Shown here: one piece after another, positions 1 to 11,258 of the stretch | Layout of the letters: the number at the start of each line of letters is the position of its first letter | Numbering within the stretch: position 1 is the first letter of the stretch | The notes under the pieces: generated by a model | Database searches by the model: none | The model's input: only the letters and a program-made list of their open reading frames with translations | Told to the model about the DNA's origin: nothing | Program-made: the position numbers and the translations under genes | Origin: Amyloporia xantha | Lineage: Eukaryota > Basidiomycota > Agaricomycetes > Polyporales > Adustoporiaceae | Assembly (NCBI GenBank): GCA_036971615.1 | Contig: JAYKKR010000004.1 | Coordinates: 310,001 to 374,000, forward strand | Direction: 5' to 3' | DNA: 64,000 nt

Positions 1-617
1 GGAATTCTCAATACTTACTGAGATATGGCTGTTGTAAGATTTGATTCATAAATAGCATTGTTATAGCCTGAGCAGGTTTGCATTGCAGTTAGAGTGAATA
101 TGTATGATCTCAAAAGCAGGTTTGTATGGTCAAGAGCAAGCTGATGTAATCATGAGGATGACTTCATACTCTCATTAGAGTGAGTTTGTAATGTTATTGC
201 AAAATGTGAAAAATACATAGTAGGCTCATTTGATAGAGAATGTTCACTTTGTAAGTAAATGTTGTAATGACACTACAAGAGTTTCTAATGGGTTAGGGTC
301 AAAATCACTTTTACACTCCATCAGACAGAACTCACTTACTTCATTAGGAAATGTTGTAATGTTTGTATTGAGATTGTCAATATTCACTGACATACACCTG
401 TATCAAGATCCAGTTTCAATTTTTGTAATATCTTTGCAGTCTGTTTCTATGACTGTTGCCATGTGCTTGCAAAGTTAATATAGTAGATTGCTACACTTAT
501 TGGGATTAGTTTTCACAGCCATCAGATTGTCTCTATAAGTTTGTAGAGTCAATATCTGAAGAATAATCAGAGGCAAGTCATCCAATTGTAATGAAAATCT
601 TACATTACTAAACCTTG
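1..617. other. AT-rich stretch without a recognisable gene
   Basis: This stretch is AT-rich with many short stops in all frames. The longest open frame (82 codons from 230) shows no domain, splice signals or composition suggesting a real gene. Nothing else is recognised here. It is probably noncoding or repeat-derived DNA bordering the downstream repeat island. Confidence 0.5.
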
Positions 618-1131
618 TCAGGCTATAATAGAAGACAGCACTTCAAAATCCTCAGGAATCGTCCTGCCATTTATTGGCCCGCTCCCACCAAGTTGTTGGA
701 GCTCTCGATTACCCAGACTAGCAGCAAGCTGATGTTCTTCATTGTCCAACCTTGCAGCAACTTGTGTCTTCTGCTTCTTCTTGGCCTGTGACCCGTTTTC
801 ATTGTCATTGTCAGTATCTTCCGCTTCTAGAAGTGCAGCATTGCGCTTGTGGATGTCTATGAGGACGTCAGCCAATGATTCTCCCATGGCAACAACAGGC
901 TTGAAGCTTCTTCAAGAGGGCCTTCTCCTTTGCCGTAAAGTTGGCTGTCAGATCTGAAGTTACTTCTGAAGCTGTCACTTCTTGGACAGTTTTGCTACTG
1001 CTGCTGCTGCTTTGACTCTGAGAAGCTCGTGATTTAGAAGAAGCAGAAGCAGAAGGATTGGGACTAGGAGTAGAGGGAGGATCCTTATCCTGTGTACCAT
1101 TTTTACGAGAGGATCAACGTGTGGCAGTCAT
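618..1131 (-). pseudogene. Decayed Ser-rich ORF downstream of the TET/JBP gene
   Basis: Reading on the minus strand from an ATG at 1131, codons MTATR are followed by an in-frame TGA at 1116-1114. The same frame then continues openly through a Pro/Ser-rich stretch and a Ser run to a lysine-rich helix (around 900-930). After that the sensible frame shifts by one base into a segment starting MGESLADVLIDIHKRN, with an acidic Asp/Asn-rich patch and a KKKQK basic cluster (possible nuclear signal), ending at a stop at 618. I recognise no domain. It may be a broken small gene or lost C-terminal exons of the neighbouring dioxygenase gene, whose stop lies at 1206. The stop and the frame change favour decay, though an unrecognised intron could explain one of them. 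Confidence 0.35.
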
Positions 1132-1205
1132 TGTGACAGACAGGGTGAGAAGTGTCACCAACAAGCGCCATGACATTCCATTTGTTTGTGCGCACAAACA
1201 AATCA

Positions 1206-4200
1206 CTACAAATTCGACAAACGCCAACTCAAATGTAAAGACAACCTCATATCCTTATGCTCCATCCAACCACCCATGTTCTCACTGTACTTGACTCCAG
1301 CACCATCTGAGTGAAGAACCATGGATGCCCTAGAGCCTTTGAAATGCAGATTGAAGTGAGTGAGACGCTTTGAGAGAAATACCACCAAATCGCCATTCTG
1401 CAAAGGCAGAACAAGACCAGCTTCCACAAAACAGAGCTCGCCGCCTTCAAAATCACCAATGGGAAGTACCAGGCAGGCCTCTAGATCTTTCACATCTCTG
1501 TGAGCATGAGTGGCCACATTGATGTTGAGCACAAATCCGCTGAAAGGATGGCATGGGGAAACCTTGCACCCTGGCAGATAGTCGACAAATGCTTCCAAGG
1601 ACTTGCAAATTCCTGGCAGACGTCTCTCAAGCTAACACCAATAGGTAAGTGCTCCTGATGATACAACAGTGAAAGAAACGCTTACCTTCACTCTTATCCA
1701 ATCAAAGAATTCTTGAAACGAGTTGCAAAGATTGTCGTACTCAACCTGATGTTGCAGCAGCTCTTTGGAAATGTAAGCGCTGAATTGTTGATGATTGGTG
1801 TGAGAGGCATTGGTGCGACGCAGATACAAGGGATGTATATCTTTTGGAGCGTCATCTCCCTGTGAATGCAGCAGCAATAATTAATTAAACAATATGGAGT
1901 ATATGATATGCTATCTTACCCTTGTAACATTGCGCGCATACCAGGAGAAATGGATGCAAGGGAAGTGTCTCTCTGCACCTCCATCTTGCGCCGAGCTGTC
2001 CATGTCATGAAGAGAATAACCCTCAGGCGTACCAACCGCAAGGGCTGTCTGAATATTTGACAGCAAACTTTCATGCATGTCTTTGGGCATGTCGCAAGCT
2101 ATGAAAGCCAAAAGTTTGTCATTCGTGTCATGAATGTCGATCTCTTGCCTAACCAAACAGTAAGATAAGCAATGAGAAAGCTCAAACCACTTACCCATCC
2201 AACAAGTCATGGTCTAGACGCACATAGTCTCCAGCATACACCTTGACACCATCTGAGGTATAAAGCTCATTCACCTAAGAAGTGTACTATCCTAAGCAAG
2301 ATGCAAAGAGAATAAGAATGAATGAATACTCACAGATTGTGCCGCGTCTTCAAGAGTATGTGCAATATACGCTTGGCTGGCTTGAAGACGCTCATTGCTA
2401 GTCCATTGACGGTGCGCATCCACATCACCAGTCGGATAAGGAATGTGTCGATTAGCAGGAGCGTCAAAGTTGAAAGGAGTGCGTAGAACATGGTAATTCT
2501 GAGAACTTGGATTGGGCGATACAAACTGATTAGCAACAAAGGGAGTCGACACAAATAGATCATCGTTGTTGTCCGACACTGGATGCTCACTAGCCTTTTC
2601 ATCGTCAGAGTCACTCAGAGGAGTAGGCGGACGTGAAATGGAGGAGCCCCCAGTCGCATGGAGCAGATTGCGTCCCATGACATGAAGGGACATCACCTCT
2701 GCGTTGTCGTCAACAGGAGAAAGACATGATGCCCATGCAGTGTGATTACGTGTGAGTGACACAAAGGTTCTTGAAATTGAATTAGATGCAAACATTGAGC
2801 AGATTAAGGTGCACGTACCTTTCTTTAATCTGATCAAAGAAAGTGTCAGAGTGGTCAAGATCTCTACAATCTATTTCGGTCGGTAGGCCACACTCTTGCA
2901 GTATCGCACTGGAGAATAGAACCGAGACACAAATGGGGATATAACCCCTCAGAAAAGAAACCAGGGGATTATACGCCTGATGATAAACTTGCCGATGTTG
3001 GTATCTGATTTCAATATTGAGCAAAAAATAATACAGAAGAAAAAATACAAGTCGCTTACCTTTCTGAGGAAATCTGAGTGCAGCGCAAATGGCTTGGATG
3101 ACATCATTGTGTTTTCGCCCCATGTCACGTTGCAGACCTCTAGCAGCCATGATCATGAGGAAATAAATTGATCCTGGAAAAGAGCTTCAATCATTGCCAC
3201 TAATACATAGGAGATTGGAAACATACCTGCGCTGGCCAAAGCGGCATACTTGTAGCCCAAGGATATCCATGCAGTAAATGTCCCCAGTGTCGGCGCACCT
3301 GGATTGCCTTTAATCTTGGAATTGAACAAACACCTGGTCTTCATCTTAGGATCATGGGCCCCAATGCTGGGAGAATATAAGAGGTCATGCAATAAATGCA
3401 TGATAGATAGAAATTAGAAACTCACTTGTGCACCTTTTGCAAGCTCTATCTTGGAAACAGTTGCCAAGAATGAGAGCCCAGTATTCATGCCCTCAAAGTA
3501 ATTGATGTGTTTGACCAAGGAGAACAGGTCGTTGGTCACATAGGCACAGCTGCCCTCGTCCAGTCCACGACGACCCTCCACCATGTTCTTCAGGCTTGAC
3601 ATCCACTGAAGACAATCTGCACTCTCCAGATTGCTCATGGAGCCCAGAGCGAGGCGCGACATGAGCCTCGCAGCCTCCCGACCCACCTCCCCTCCTGGAA
3701 CAGCAGGCTCTGTGTCTGCACGCCAAAGTTGGTGGCCGTCCCATGCCACAGCATCCTTGTTGTCATTTTCTGGGACATCTAAGGGGTCCACTGGGTTCAC
3801 TGGAGGCAGTGGTGTCCCCCCTTGTGTCACACAATTGGACTTACGAGGTTTGTGCCTCTTCGGAGGAGGCTCGTCTGGATTGCCTGCCTCAAGAGTGCGC
3901 ATGCGGCGAGTACGCATGCCAGCATGCACTTCATCGGGGGCTTCTACTAGGAGTGGAGGCCCCGGAGCCTAGTAGCATAAAGTAGGAATGTAGTCAGTTG
4001 ATTTGAGGTGAAATAGGCTGTACGACTTACGACAGTGTGAGTCCCCTCATTAGCCTGTATCTGCACAGGGGCAAGGCTAGGGCCACGGGAGGGTGCAGGA
4101 GTCAAGTAGGCATGACTACTTGTGATACCTAGGCCTTGAGGAGCACCTAGATGAATGGCACCAGCCCGAGCAGCAGAGGTAGCATGGTCAAAGTTGTTGA

Positions 4201-4316
4201 GTACAGCAAGGACAGGAGGAGGCAGAGTGGGCAGGGGTTGCATGCGCACAAAGTCTACAAGCACTTGGATTTCCGTGGCCAATAATCCGAAGAAAGGTGA
4301 AGGGTCCCCAGCCATG
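1206..4316 (-). CDS. Fungal TET/JBP-like 2OG-Fe(II) dioxygenase, multi-exon
   Basis: The last exon (about 1634-1206) carries the diagnostic domain: a HPF motif, the strand VLNINVATHAHRD with the iron-binding His-x-Asp (about 1502-1494), GDFEGGELCF, NGDLVVF, the distal His in RLTHFNLHF, and the 2-oxoglutarate-binding Arg in GSRAS. This order matches fungal TET/JBP enzymes, which as a family oxidise 5-methylcytosine or thymine in DNA using Fe(II), 2-oxoglutarate and O2, presumably in the nucleus. Upstream exons on the same strand are joined by plausible GT-AG introns: about 4316-4031 (start MAGDPSPFF), 3968-3426 (Pro-rich with basic KRHKPRK, possible nuclear signal), about 3350-3225, 3180-3060, 2950-2820, 2790-2335, 2275-2210, 2160-1920 and 1860-1690. 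The start is uncertain because the frame is open further upstream. The N-terminal half matches no domain I can name. In other fungi such genes are often carried by or near KDZ DNA transposons; no KDZ transposase is visible here. All key catalytic residues are present. Confidence 0.75.
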
Positions 4317-4599
4317 CTAGAGCAAAGCGCAAACCAACGAAATCGACAAAGACGACGGCGCAGGTCAACGAACGCGAATGCGCCAGCAACCTTCCGCAAC
4401 AGACTGACACCCATTTTGGGAAGAGCGCACTTTGTCAACTCTGTCTCCCTGCGCTGTCCTTGCTGCTCTCGCCGTGACCCTGTCTTCCCGACACTCTGCC
4501 CTGCTGCGCTGTCTTCCCTGCTGTGCCGTCTTCCCCTGCGCTCGGTTCTCACTCCCCTGCCTGGCGCTGTGCAACAATAGCTTCTCGCTGCCCTTCCTG

Positions 4600-6044
4600 G
4601 TGCTGCGCAACACTTCTGACTTCATTGCGCCGCGCCGCCCAGCTTCCTGCACCGCCCCTCTTGTGCCATGGGGGCTCGGTCTGCCAGTGCCCCACGCTGG
4701 TTCTCTCCCACACAGAGCGGCTGCTGCGCATTGTTGAGATGCAGAAGATCAGTGGACAAGGACTGGGGGGGCTTGCACAACACAGGTATGAACAAATCAT
4801 TGCATTGCCCGTCGCTCACTGATCCTATCCTCTATTGTCCATCCCCAGGTCCTTCCTCCCCCGCTTCTTGCCCCACAGCCTCACGCTTGTACACGCCCAC
4901 GGGGTCTCCTCCCATGGGCCTCGTCTCGCTCTGCCGCTGCACTCTTCGCGCTCTGCAGATGTCCTCTTGCCCCACCGACATTCGCGCCACACCGACATTC
5001 GCACCCCACCGACATTTGCGCTCTGCCGACATTCGCGCCCCACTGACGATCGCGCCCTGCCCACTCCTCTCCACGTTCTCGCCACACAGCCGTTCTCGCC
5101 ACACAGCCAATTGTGCCCTGCCAACCTTGCCCTGCCACTCTGGAGATGGCAGCGCCGACATGGTTTCCCCCGACCCTCGCCCAGCCCACCTGCACGGACA
5201 ATGTGCTCTTGCCAGATGGTCGTTCACACCCCGCCAACCTCCTCTTGCCATTCTCGCCCCGCCATCAATCTCGCCACACAGCCAATTGTGCCCTGCCAAC
5301 CTTGCCCTGCCACTCTGGAGATGGCAGCGCCGACATGGTTTCCCCCGACCCTCGCCCAGCCCACCTGCACGGACAATGTGCTCTTGCCAGATGGTCGTTC
5401 ACACCCCGCCAACCTCCTCTTGCCATTCTTGCCCCGCCGTCAATCTCGCCCCACCGTCAATCTCGCCCCACCGTCGATTGTGCCCCGCCGACGTCCTCTT
5501 GCACCAACAACGTTCTCGCCCCCCCGGCTGCTCTCTTTGCGCCCTCCGCTCATCTCTTTGCGCCCTCCTGCTGCTTTCTTTGCCACACAGCCGTTTGCGC
5601 CCCGCCGACGTCCTCTCGCTGTTCTTGCCCCGCCACTGTTCTCGCTCCACTGTCGATCGTGCCCCGCCGACGTCCTCTCGTACCAATGGCTTTGCCACAC
5701 AGCCGTTTGCACCCTGCCGACGTCCTCTCGCTGTTCTCGCCCCGCCGCCGTTCTCGCCCTGCCATCAATCTCGCCCCGCCGTCGATTGTGCCCCGCCGTT
5801 GCGCTTGCTGACGACCTTCTCTCCGCGCCAAACACCTGCGGCTTTCTTTGCTGCCCCACCACGACCGCTCTCTCGCATCCGAACTGACGCTACACAGGTC
5901 TGCCTACGCTCCCTGCGCCCCCTCTGTGTCCTCGCTCCTCGTTCCCCGTCCGTTGCTCCACCTCCATCTCCTCACACTCGCTCCTCACGTCCAACTTGGA
6001 TGCAGACGCGTGCGCGGTGCCCGCGACACCGCGGATGCGCATGA
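4600..6044. repeat. GC-rich minisatellite tract upstream of the TET/JBP gene
   Basis: The plus strand is C-rich and built from degenerate short units such as GCCGACGTCCTCTCG, CTCGCCCCGCC and CACACAGCCGTTTGCG, repeated many times between about 4930 and 5830. Lack of A/T-rich stops leaves long open frames in several frames on both strands, for example 4668-6044 on plus (458 codons, Pro/Ser/Arg-rich). A credible intron (GTATGA at 4786, CTGATCC branch-like site, CCCCAG at 4848) lies in this frame, but it is 63 nt and does not change the frame either way. The translation shows no conserved domain. I read this as repeat DNA that is possibly transcribed, rather than as a proven protein gene. Confidence 0.6.
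5095..5444. repeat. 175-bp near-perfect tandem duplication
   Basis: The segment beginning CTCGCCACACAGCCAATTG at 5095 recurs at 5270 with almost no difference over 175 bp. The copies include the shared block GGAGATGGCAGCGCCGACAT. As 175 is not a multiple of three, the duplication shifts reading frame between copies, which argues against a selected protein across it. The second copy grades into shorter CAATCTCGCCCCACCGT repeats at 5440-5480. Confidence 0.9.
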
Positions 6045-7587
6045 TGTTCACGCCGCGCTTGCAATCCACGGGAAAGGCGCCAGCATGCATGTGAGCAGAG
6101 TGAGTGCGCACCGCTTACCTGTGCGATCCCCGTGCTGCAGTGTAGCGCCTTGGACGGCCAGACAGTGCGCGCCCAACACCTGTCACTGAGGACCTAAATG
6201 ACTGTGAAGCGAGACAGATAGGCAATGCTCACACTCACCGGACACTGCCGCTGCGTGACTCAACCTCGGACGGACCATGCTGTCCGTCCCTGTCTACCCG
6301 TTAAACACGCGCGCTGTCGAGAGGAGGACTTGAGGCGTGGGTCGGATGGATGGTCACACATCCTGTGCACTGATGGTGGATACGTTCCTTGTCCGCTCTC
6401 ATCTCAGCAGTACATCTGTGTCTGTCTTTGCCCAGTACGCTGGCTCGCTGCACACGCAGCGCCCCGAGTACGTGCATCGTCCTTTCCACGCAGACACAAC
6501 ACTAACAGATTGCACTTGTCCATAGACGTCCACGTTGGAAAGAGACGGAACACAGGGCAATCAAATGTCAGGGAAACGGATGGGTACGCTCACCTTGTCT
6601 GATGTCCGTTCACCGACAACGGATGGGTCCGCGACGGATGAGCAAGACCGCTCGGGTGATCATACGTGCACGTACCTCACGTAATAGCTGTGATCGCTAG
6701 AGATGCAACAGAGACGGCGCACAGGATATGCATACAGGGCATAGACGATGGACAGACAGACGATGGGTGAGCGCGGGTGTGCAGAGGGTGGGCGACGGAG
6801 CATGGAGCGAGACGAGGCGTAGCTGACAGCAGGAATGGAAGGACAGACTGGACGTCGAGCCATGCAAGAGCCCGGCGGTGGGTCAAGTCAGCAAGCGTTC
6901 GCGGTGCGTCGAGTCAGCGGCCAAGTCCCCTGGAGTGTCTACGACGTCACCCTCGATCATGCTCACAAGAGATGGTCCACCTTCTGATGTTATGGCGGTA
7001 CCATTGTTTGCGTATCACGGCCATGGATCCGATGCCCGTGCGTCCGCCTGCAACACCTGAGGGATGGTGAGCTTGATAGATACATTATCTGCCCACTAGG
7101 AATGCTAATAGGCTAGCCCATGTTTAGGGAACCGTTGTACAGATCACTGCATCACTGAGAGTCGAACTTCTGTCATGCGCTGCTGCAGAGTGTCAGATTC
7201 CTCAATGGGCATACAAATTATTGCACAACTTTTGCGGCTGCAGCCCCTCCTCGCGCAGCGGCTGCACTCCGTGCGCATGACGTCTCCTCGCGCCGCCGAC
7301 ATCCTCTTGCACGGCTGACGTTTTCACACCTGTGCGTTCGCACTATTCTCACAACGCGCCTGCCGTCACTGTAGATTGGCTAGGGCCTCTGGTTGTCCGT
7401 TCATTCACTCAGATTAATGTTCGTGGAGCACTCAGCTGTCTATTCCCCCATGGGCTGTCTAATACAAACTAGGATGGATGTGGAGATTATGTAATCTAGT
7501 TTGGGTCCATACAGAATGTTATCGCCTCCTCTATTCCCATCTAGTCTGTGATCCTCCATCCGCGCCATTCAACAAACTCCATCAGCT
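6045..7587. other. Gene-free interval with repeat fragments
   Basis: No protein gene or RNA gene is supported. Short open frames here show no domain or splice signals. Fragments around 7255-7330 (for example GCCGACATCCTCTTGCAC) echo the minisatellite units at 5480-5720, suggesting that pieces of the same repeat family flank this interval. The left boundary of the Plavaka element probably lies between about 7100 and 7588, but I could not define its terminal inverted repeat. Confidence 0.4.
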
Positions 7588-9673
7588 ATGAATCTCTTTG
7601 AAGATGAAAGAATTTGTCCTGCTTGTGGGCGTAGCTTTTCCACCAAGAAATCATGCAATACTCATATGTCGAAAGCCCAATCCTGTTCTTGGTATCGTCG
7701 AGGCAAACTGGCGGATCTGGAACCATTGGATCTTGATGGAGAAGGCGGGGCAATTGAAGCTTTTGAAGATGAGGAGATCACTGGAGAGCCTTCCTCTGAC
7801 GAGGAAGATTTAGATGACATCTTAAATGAGGGCAGGCACCAGGAGCCTTTCCATTTCATTCCACTCAAGAATCTCCCCCCACCACATGGATACAGGATTG
7901 GCGAGGCAGGCCCAGGCCCTTCTACCGTGGCACATAATCACCAGGTCCAACATCGTGCACTCGACGACAACGATGATACACGGGTGGAGGATGAGGATGG
8001 GAGTGTGGGGAAGGTCATTCGCATGAATGATAACCTTCATAGGCGATGGCATAAGCTGTTTGGTGCGGGAGATGGAGATGCTATGGACATGGATGAAGAC
8101 ATAGAGGAACCATCTTTCTTCCATCCTTTTGCATCCGAACTGGATTGGCGCATTGCGAATTGGATGGTCAAGGACAATCCTGTTCACAATGCATTCAATC
8201 GGTTACTATCCATTCCTGGGGTAAGTGAGACATACTCTATTTAACAGTACGAAGGGACTGATGTTGTTTCAGGTCAAGGAGAAACTGGGGCTCTCTTACG
8301 ACAATACAAGAGCTCTCCACCAAATGGTCGATAGCATACCTGATAGGGCTGGCCAATGGCATGTCAAACACCTCACATTTCAAGATCGTCCCAATGAGGT
8401 TCATACGATACGTTATCGCAACATTCTAGCTGCCATCCGCTCTCTGTGGGGAGACCCTTCGCTCTCAAAATATATCATATATCGACCCAAGAAAGTATTC
8501 TCTGATGCGTCTAGAGAGAACAGAATATACAATGAGATGTGGACAGGTAGTTGGTGGCATGCAGTACAGGTAAATAGCTATTGGCTCATCGTGTTCTTAA
8601 TACCTTAATTGATTTCATCTCATAGAGTCGCTTACCCCGTGGGGCTACCTTGGCCCCTCTTATTATTGCTACCGACAAAACCCAGCTCACACAGTTCACT
8701 GGAGGCAAGTCTGCATATCCAGTCTATCTTATGCTGGGAAATCTTCCAAAATCTGTGTGACGCAAGCCTTCCCTCCATGCATGTGTCTTGCTGGGGTATC
8801 TTTTTGGTGGACAAAATCACAAGAGAGAAGCTTACGCAACAGGAACAGCGAGCACATAATCAACGCCTGTTCCACAAGTCGATGCGGGTCATTTTGGAGC
8901 CCTTGTTGGAAGCAGGGAAGCATGGCGTGGAAATGACTGGAGGAGATGGAGCGACGCGAAAGGTGTTTCCCATCATTGCTGCTTATGTTGCCGATTACCC
9001 AGAGCAATGCTTGGTGACATGTTCAAAATACGGAACATGTCCCAAGTGTCGCTGTCCTGCTAACGATCTGGGAAACCCAAAGGCGCATCCTCTTCGCACG
9101 CAAGCTTGGACACTGGAAGTGATTCAGGAGGCGAGAAAAGCTACAGAGAGTGTGGCTCAGTTTCACAAGATATGCATGGAGCAAGACGTCTCAGGAAGTG
9201 TTTACAAACCTTTCTGGCATGGATTCCCTCACACCAACATTCACCTGTCTATCACCCCCGATGTACTCCACCAGCTTTATCAAGGTGTCTTCAAGCATCT
9301 TGTGAATTGGTGCACTCGCATCATGAGCGCTGAAGAATTGGACTATCGTATTTGCTCACTTCCTCCTGCGTATGGTGCTCGCCATTTCAAGAATGGCATT
9401 TCAGCACTATCTCAGATATCTGGTACAGAGCGAAAGCAGATGGCCAAGATTCTGCTGGGATGTCTTGTCGGAGTGTTCCCCAAGAAAGCACTCCTTGCCT
9501 GTCGCTCGCTGTTGGACTTCATTTATCTTGCTCAGTACAGCACACACGACGACATTACTCTGGGATATTTGCAAGACGTGTTGGACACGTTTCAAAAAAA
9601 CAAGTCCTATTTCATCAACACCGGCGTACGCAAAGACATGAACATCCCCAAGTTCCATTCTCTCATGCACTAT

Positions 9674-10687
9674 CATCAGGGAAAATCTCCCTTACTTATT
9701 AGCTCTTATTAGCACTTGTTGAGATAAAAAAGTCACATAAGTCACATAAGTGTCATAAGTACTTATTATTTTACCCACTTGCTAATCGCCTCTCAGATAA
9801 GCATCATAAGTGCATAATGAGTACTCATGAGTAATTGATAAGAACTAAGTGAGAGGAAGGAAAAACAATGTTGCTTACCAAATGGTGAAAATTATCAATT
9901 AAAGAGTGTCTTTATGCCATTAGCAATGACAGGTTAATAACAGAAGGTTGGAATAAAATTTAAAAAAATAAGTATCTTCTGCCACCACACAGGACTGAAC
10001 CAGTGACCTCTCAGGATTGACTGCCTTATAAGGCATGACCTGTAGCACTTTACCACTACACCACAAGTCCACACCTTTTCTAACTCAATCTCATCAATAT
10101 AAGCCTTCCTGAGTATGAAGACTTGTGTCTTTTTGTTGCTTGGCTGCTGCTGCTATACTCCTCCATAGACATTTGATGCAATTATATCTCCACTTCATTT
10201 TTCTGGCTAAACAGAAGGCTCTCTATCAAATGCAAGTACTTTTTGCAGTATTTTCTTTCTCAGATTGAGATAAAAAAAGAATAATTTCTTAAGGTGTATC
10301 TTTGTGACCTTGTTCAAGGAGTACAATGTAAGTCTATAAATACAAAGGCTTGTTTATAATGGTGCTCATTCTACATATCTAGTCCATACTAGTTACTAGC
10401 ACAGCACAGCTGAAGTAAGTGAGCAATTGGAAGATCTCATAACAACTTTCTGAGAGTTTGATTAGCATCTTGAGACAAATTAGCACTCAATAAGAATCTG
10501 ATGAGTAGAATTAGAGAAATATAAGATAGATGAGCATTCAGTAAGAATCTGATGAGTGGAATTAGCGATGTGTGAGATAGATTAGCAGTCAATAAGAATC
10601 AGATGAGTAGAATAAGAGACATATAAGTTGGACAAGAATGGTAAGTATTCAATGAGCTCTAATAAGTAAGGGAGATTTTTCCTGATG
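9674..10687. mobile_element. 1.01-kb non-autonomous TIR element inserted in the Plavaka gene
   Basis: The ends are inverted repeats: CATCAGGGAAAATCTCCC at 9674 and its complement GGGAGATTTTTCCTGATG ending at 10687. The repeat continues inward for about 35 bp (CTTACTTATTAG...). It is flanked by AT on both sides (9672-9673 and 10688-10689). Removing the element and one AT joins codons CAC TAT to ATT CAG TCG ATT CGC ATG, restoring the conserved transposase frame, so the insertion boundary is supported by both repeats and reading frame. The interior is AT-rich with no transposase frame. It contains tRNA-like sequence (separate entry) and direct repeats around 10440-10640 (GATGAGTAGAATTAGAG-type). 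The superfamily is unclear: an AT or TA duplication is compatible with a Tc1/mariner-like mechanism. Confidence 0.85.
9979..10073 (-). ncRNA. tRNA-like / tRNA-derived SINE-type sequence
   Basis: Read on the minus strand, the sequence begins GTGGACTTGTGGTGTAGTGG, with an internal-promoter A-box-like run TGGTGTAGTGGTAAAGTGC. About 50 nt later comes a B-box-like TGGTTCAGTCC. A TGTAG/CTACA stem could be a D-arm and GCCTT/AAGGC an anticodon-like stem, but the T-arm does not pair cleanly, so this is not a functional tRNA. I infer a degenerate tRNA-derived segment carried by the surrounding insertion. Confidence 0.35.
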
Positions 10688-11200
10688 ATATTCAGTCGAT
10701 TCGCATGCTGGGCACAACCGACAATTACAACACAGAAATGTTTGAACATCTGCATATTGACTTTGCGAAGGAGGGCTGGCACGCTTCCAATCACAGAGAC
10801 AAATTCCCTCAAATGACTCTCTGGCTGTCTCACCAGGAAAAGATGGCCGCATTCCAGAACTTCATCACCTGGAAGGAGTCTTTGCAACCACCTTCAGATG
10901 CTCGCCAAACCGCTTTGAAGTCTAAAGGGAGTGGACTGGCTATTTCTTTGCCCAAATTTCCCACTCAGGCCAGGAAACCCATTGCGCATATAGAGGGTCA
11001 ACACCACGCTCCAGGTTTCTCACTCCATCTCAAAGAGTATCTTAATTCTTTGCTGCCGCATCCTGTATCCAACAGAAATGCGATTCTACACAGTCTTCCA
11101 TTTGATCGTCTCCACATCTACCACACTCTCAAATTTCATCCTCCAAATCTTGAAGATGGAGAAGAGGAATGCGATGTCCTCAAGGCAGTTCCATCCACCA

Positions 11201-11258
11201 GTCAAAATGCTGGACGTTTTGATACCGCTGTCAAAATGCTGGACGTTTTGATACCGCT
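11201..11258 (+). repeat. 29-bp tandem duplication in the transposase
   Basis: The 29-bp unit starting GTCAAAATGCTGGACG occurs at 11201-11229 and again, identically, at 11230-11258. With one copy the frame reads through FDTAVILHNEDAELTG, as in the family. With two copies it shifts and stops at 11289. It is therefore a recent inactivating duplication. Confidence 0.9.

Noticed and set aside
4668..6044. 458-codon plus-strand open frame as a Pro-rich protein gene
   Set aside because: It is built of degenerate minisatellite units with a 175-bp duplication that changes frame. Several overlapping frames on both strands are equally open.
7140..7190. tRNA gene suggested by GAGAGTCGAACTTCTG
   Set aside because: There is no matching A-box at proper spacing and no cloverleaf.
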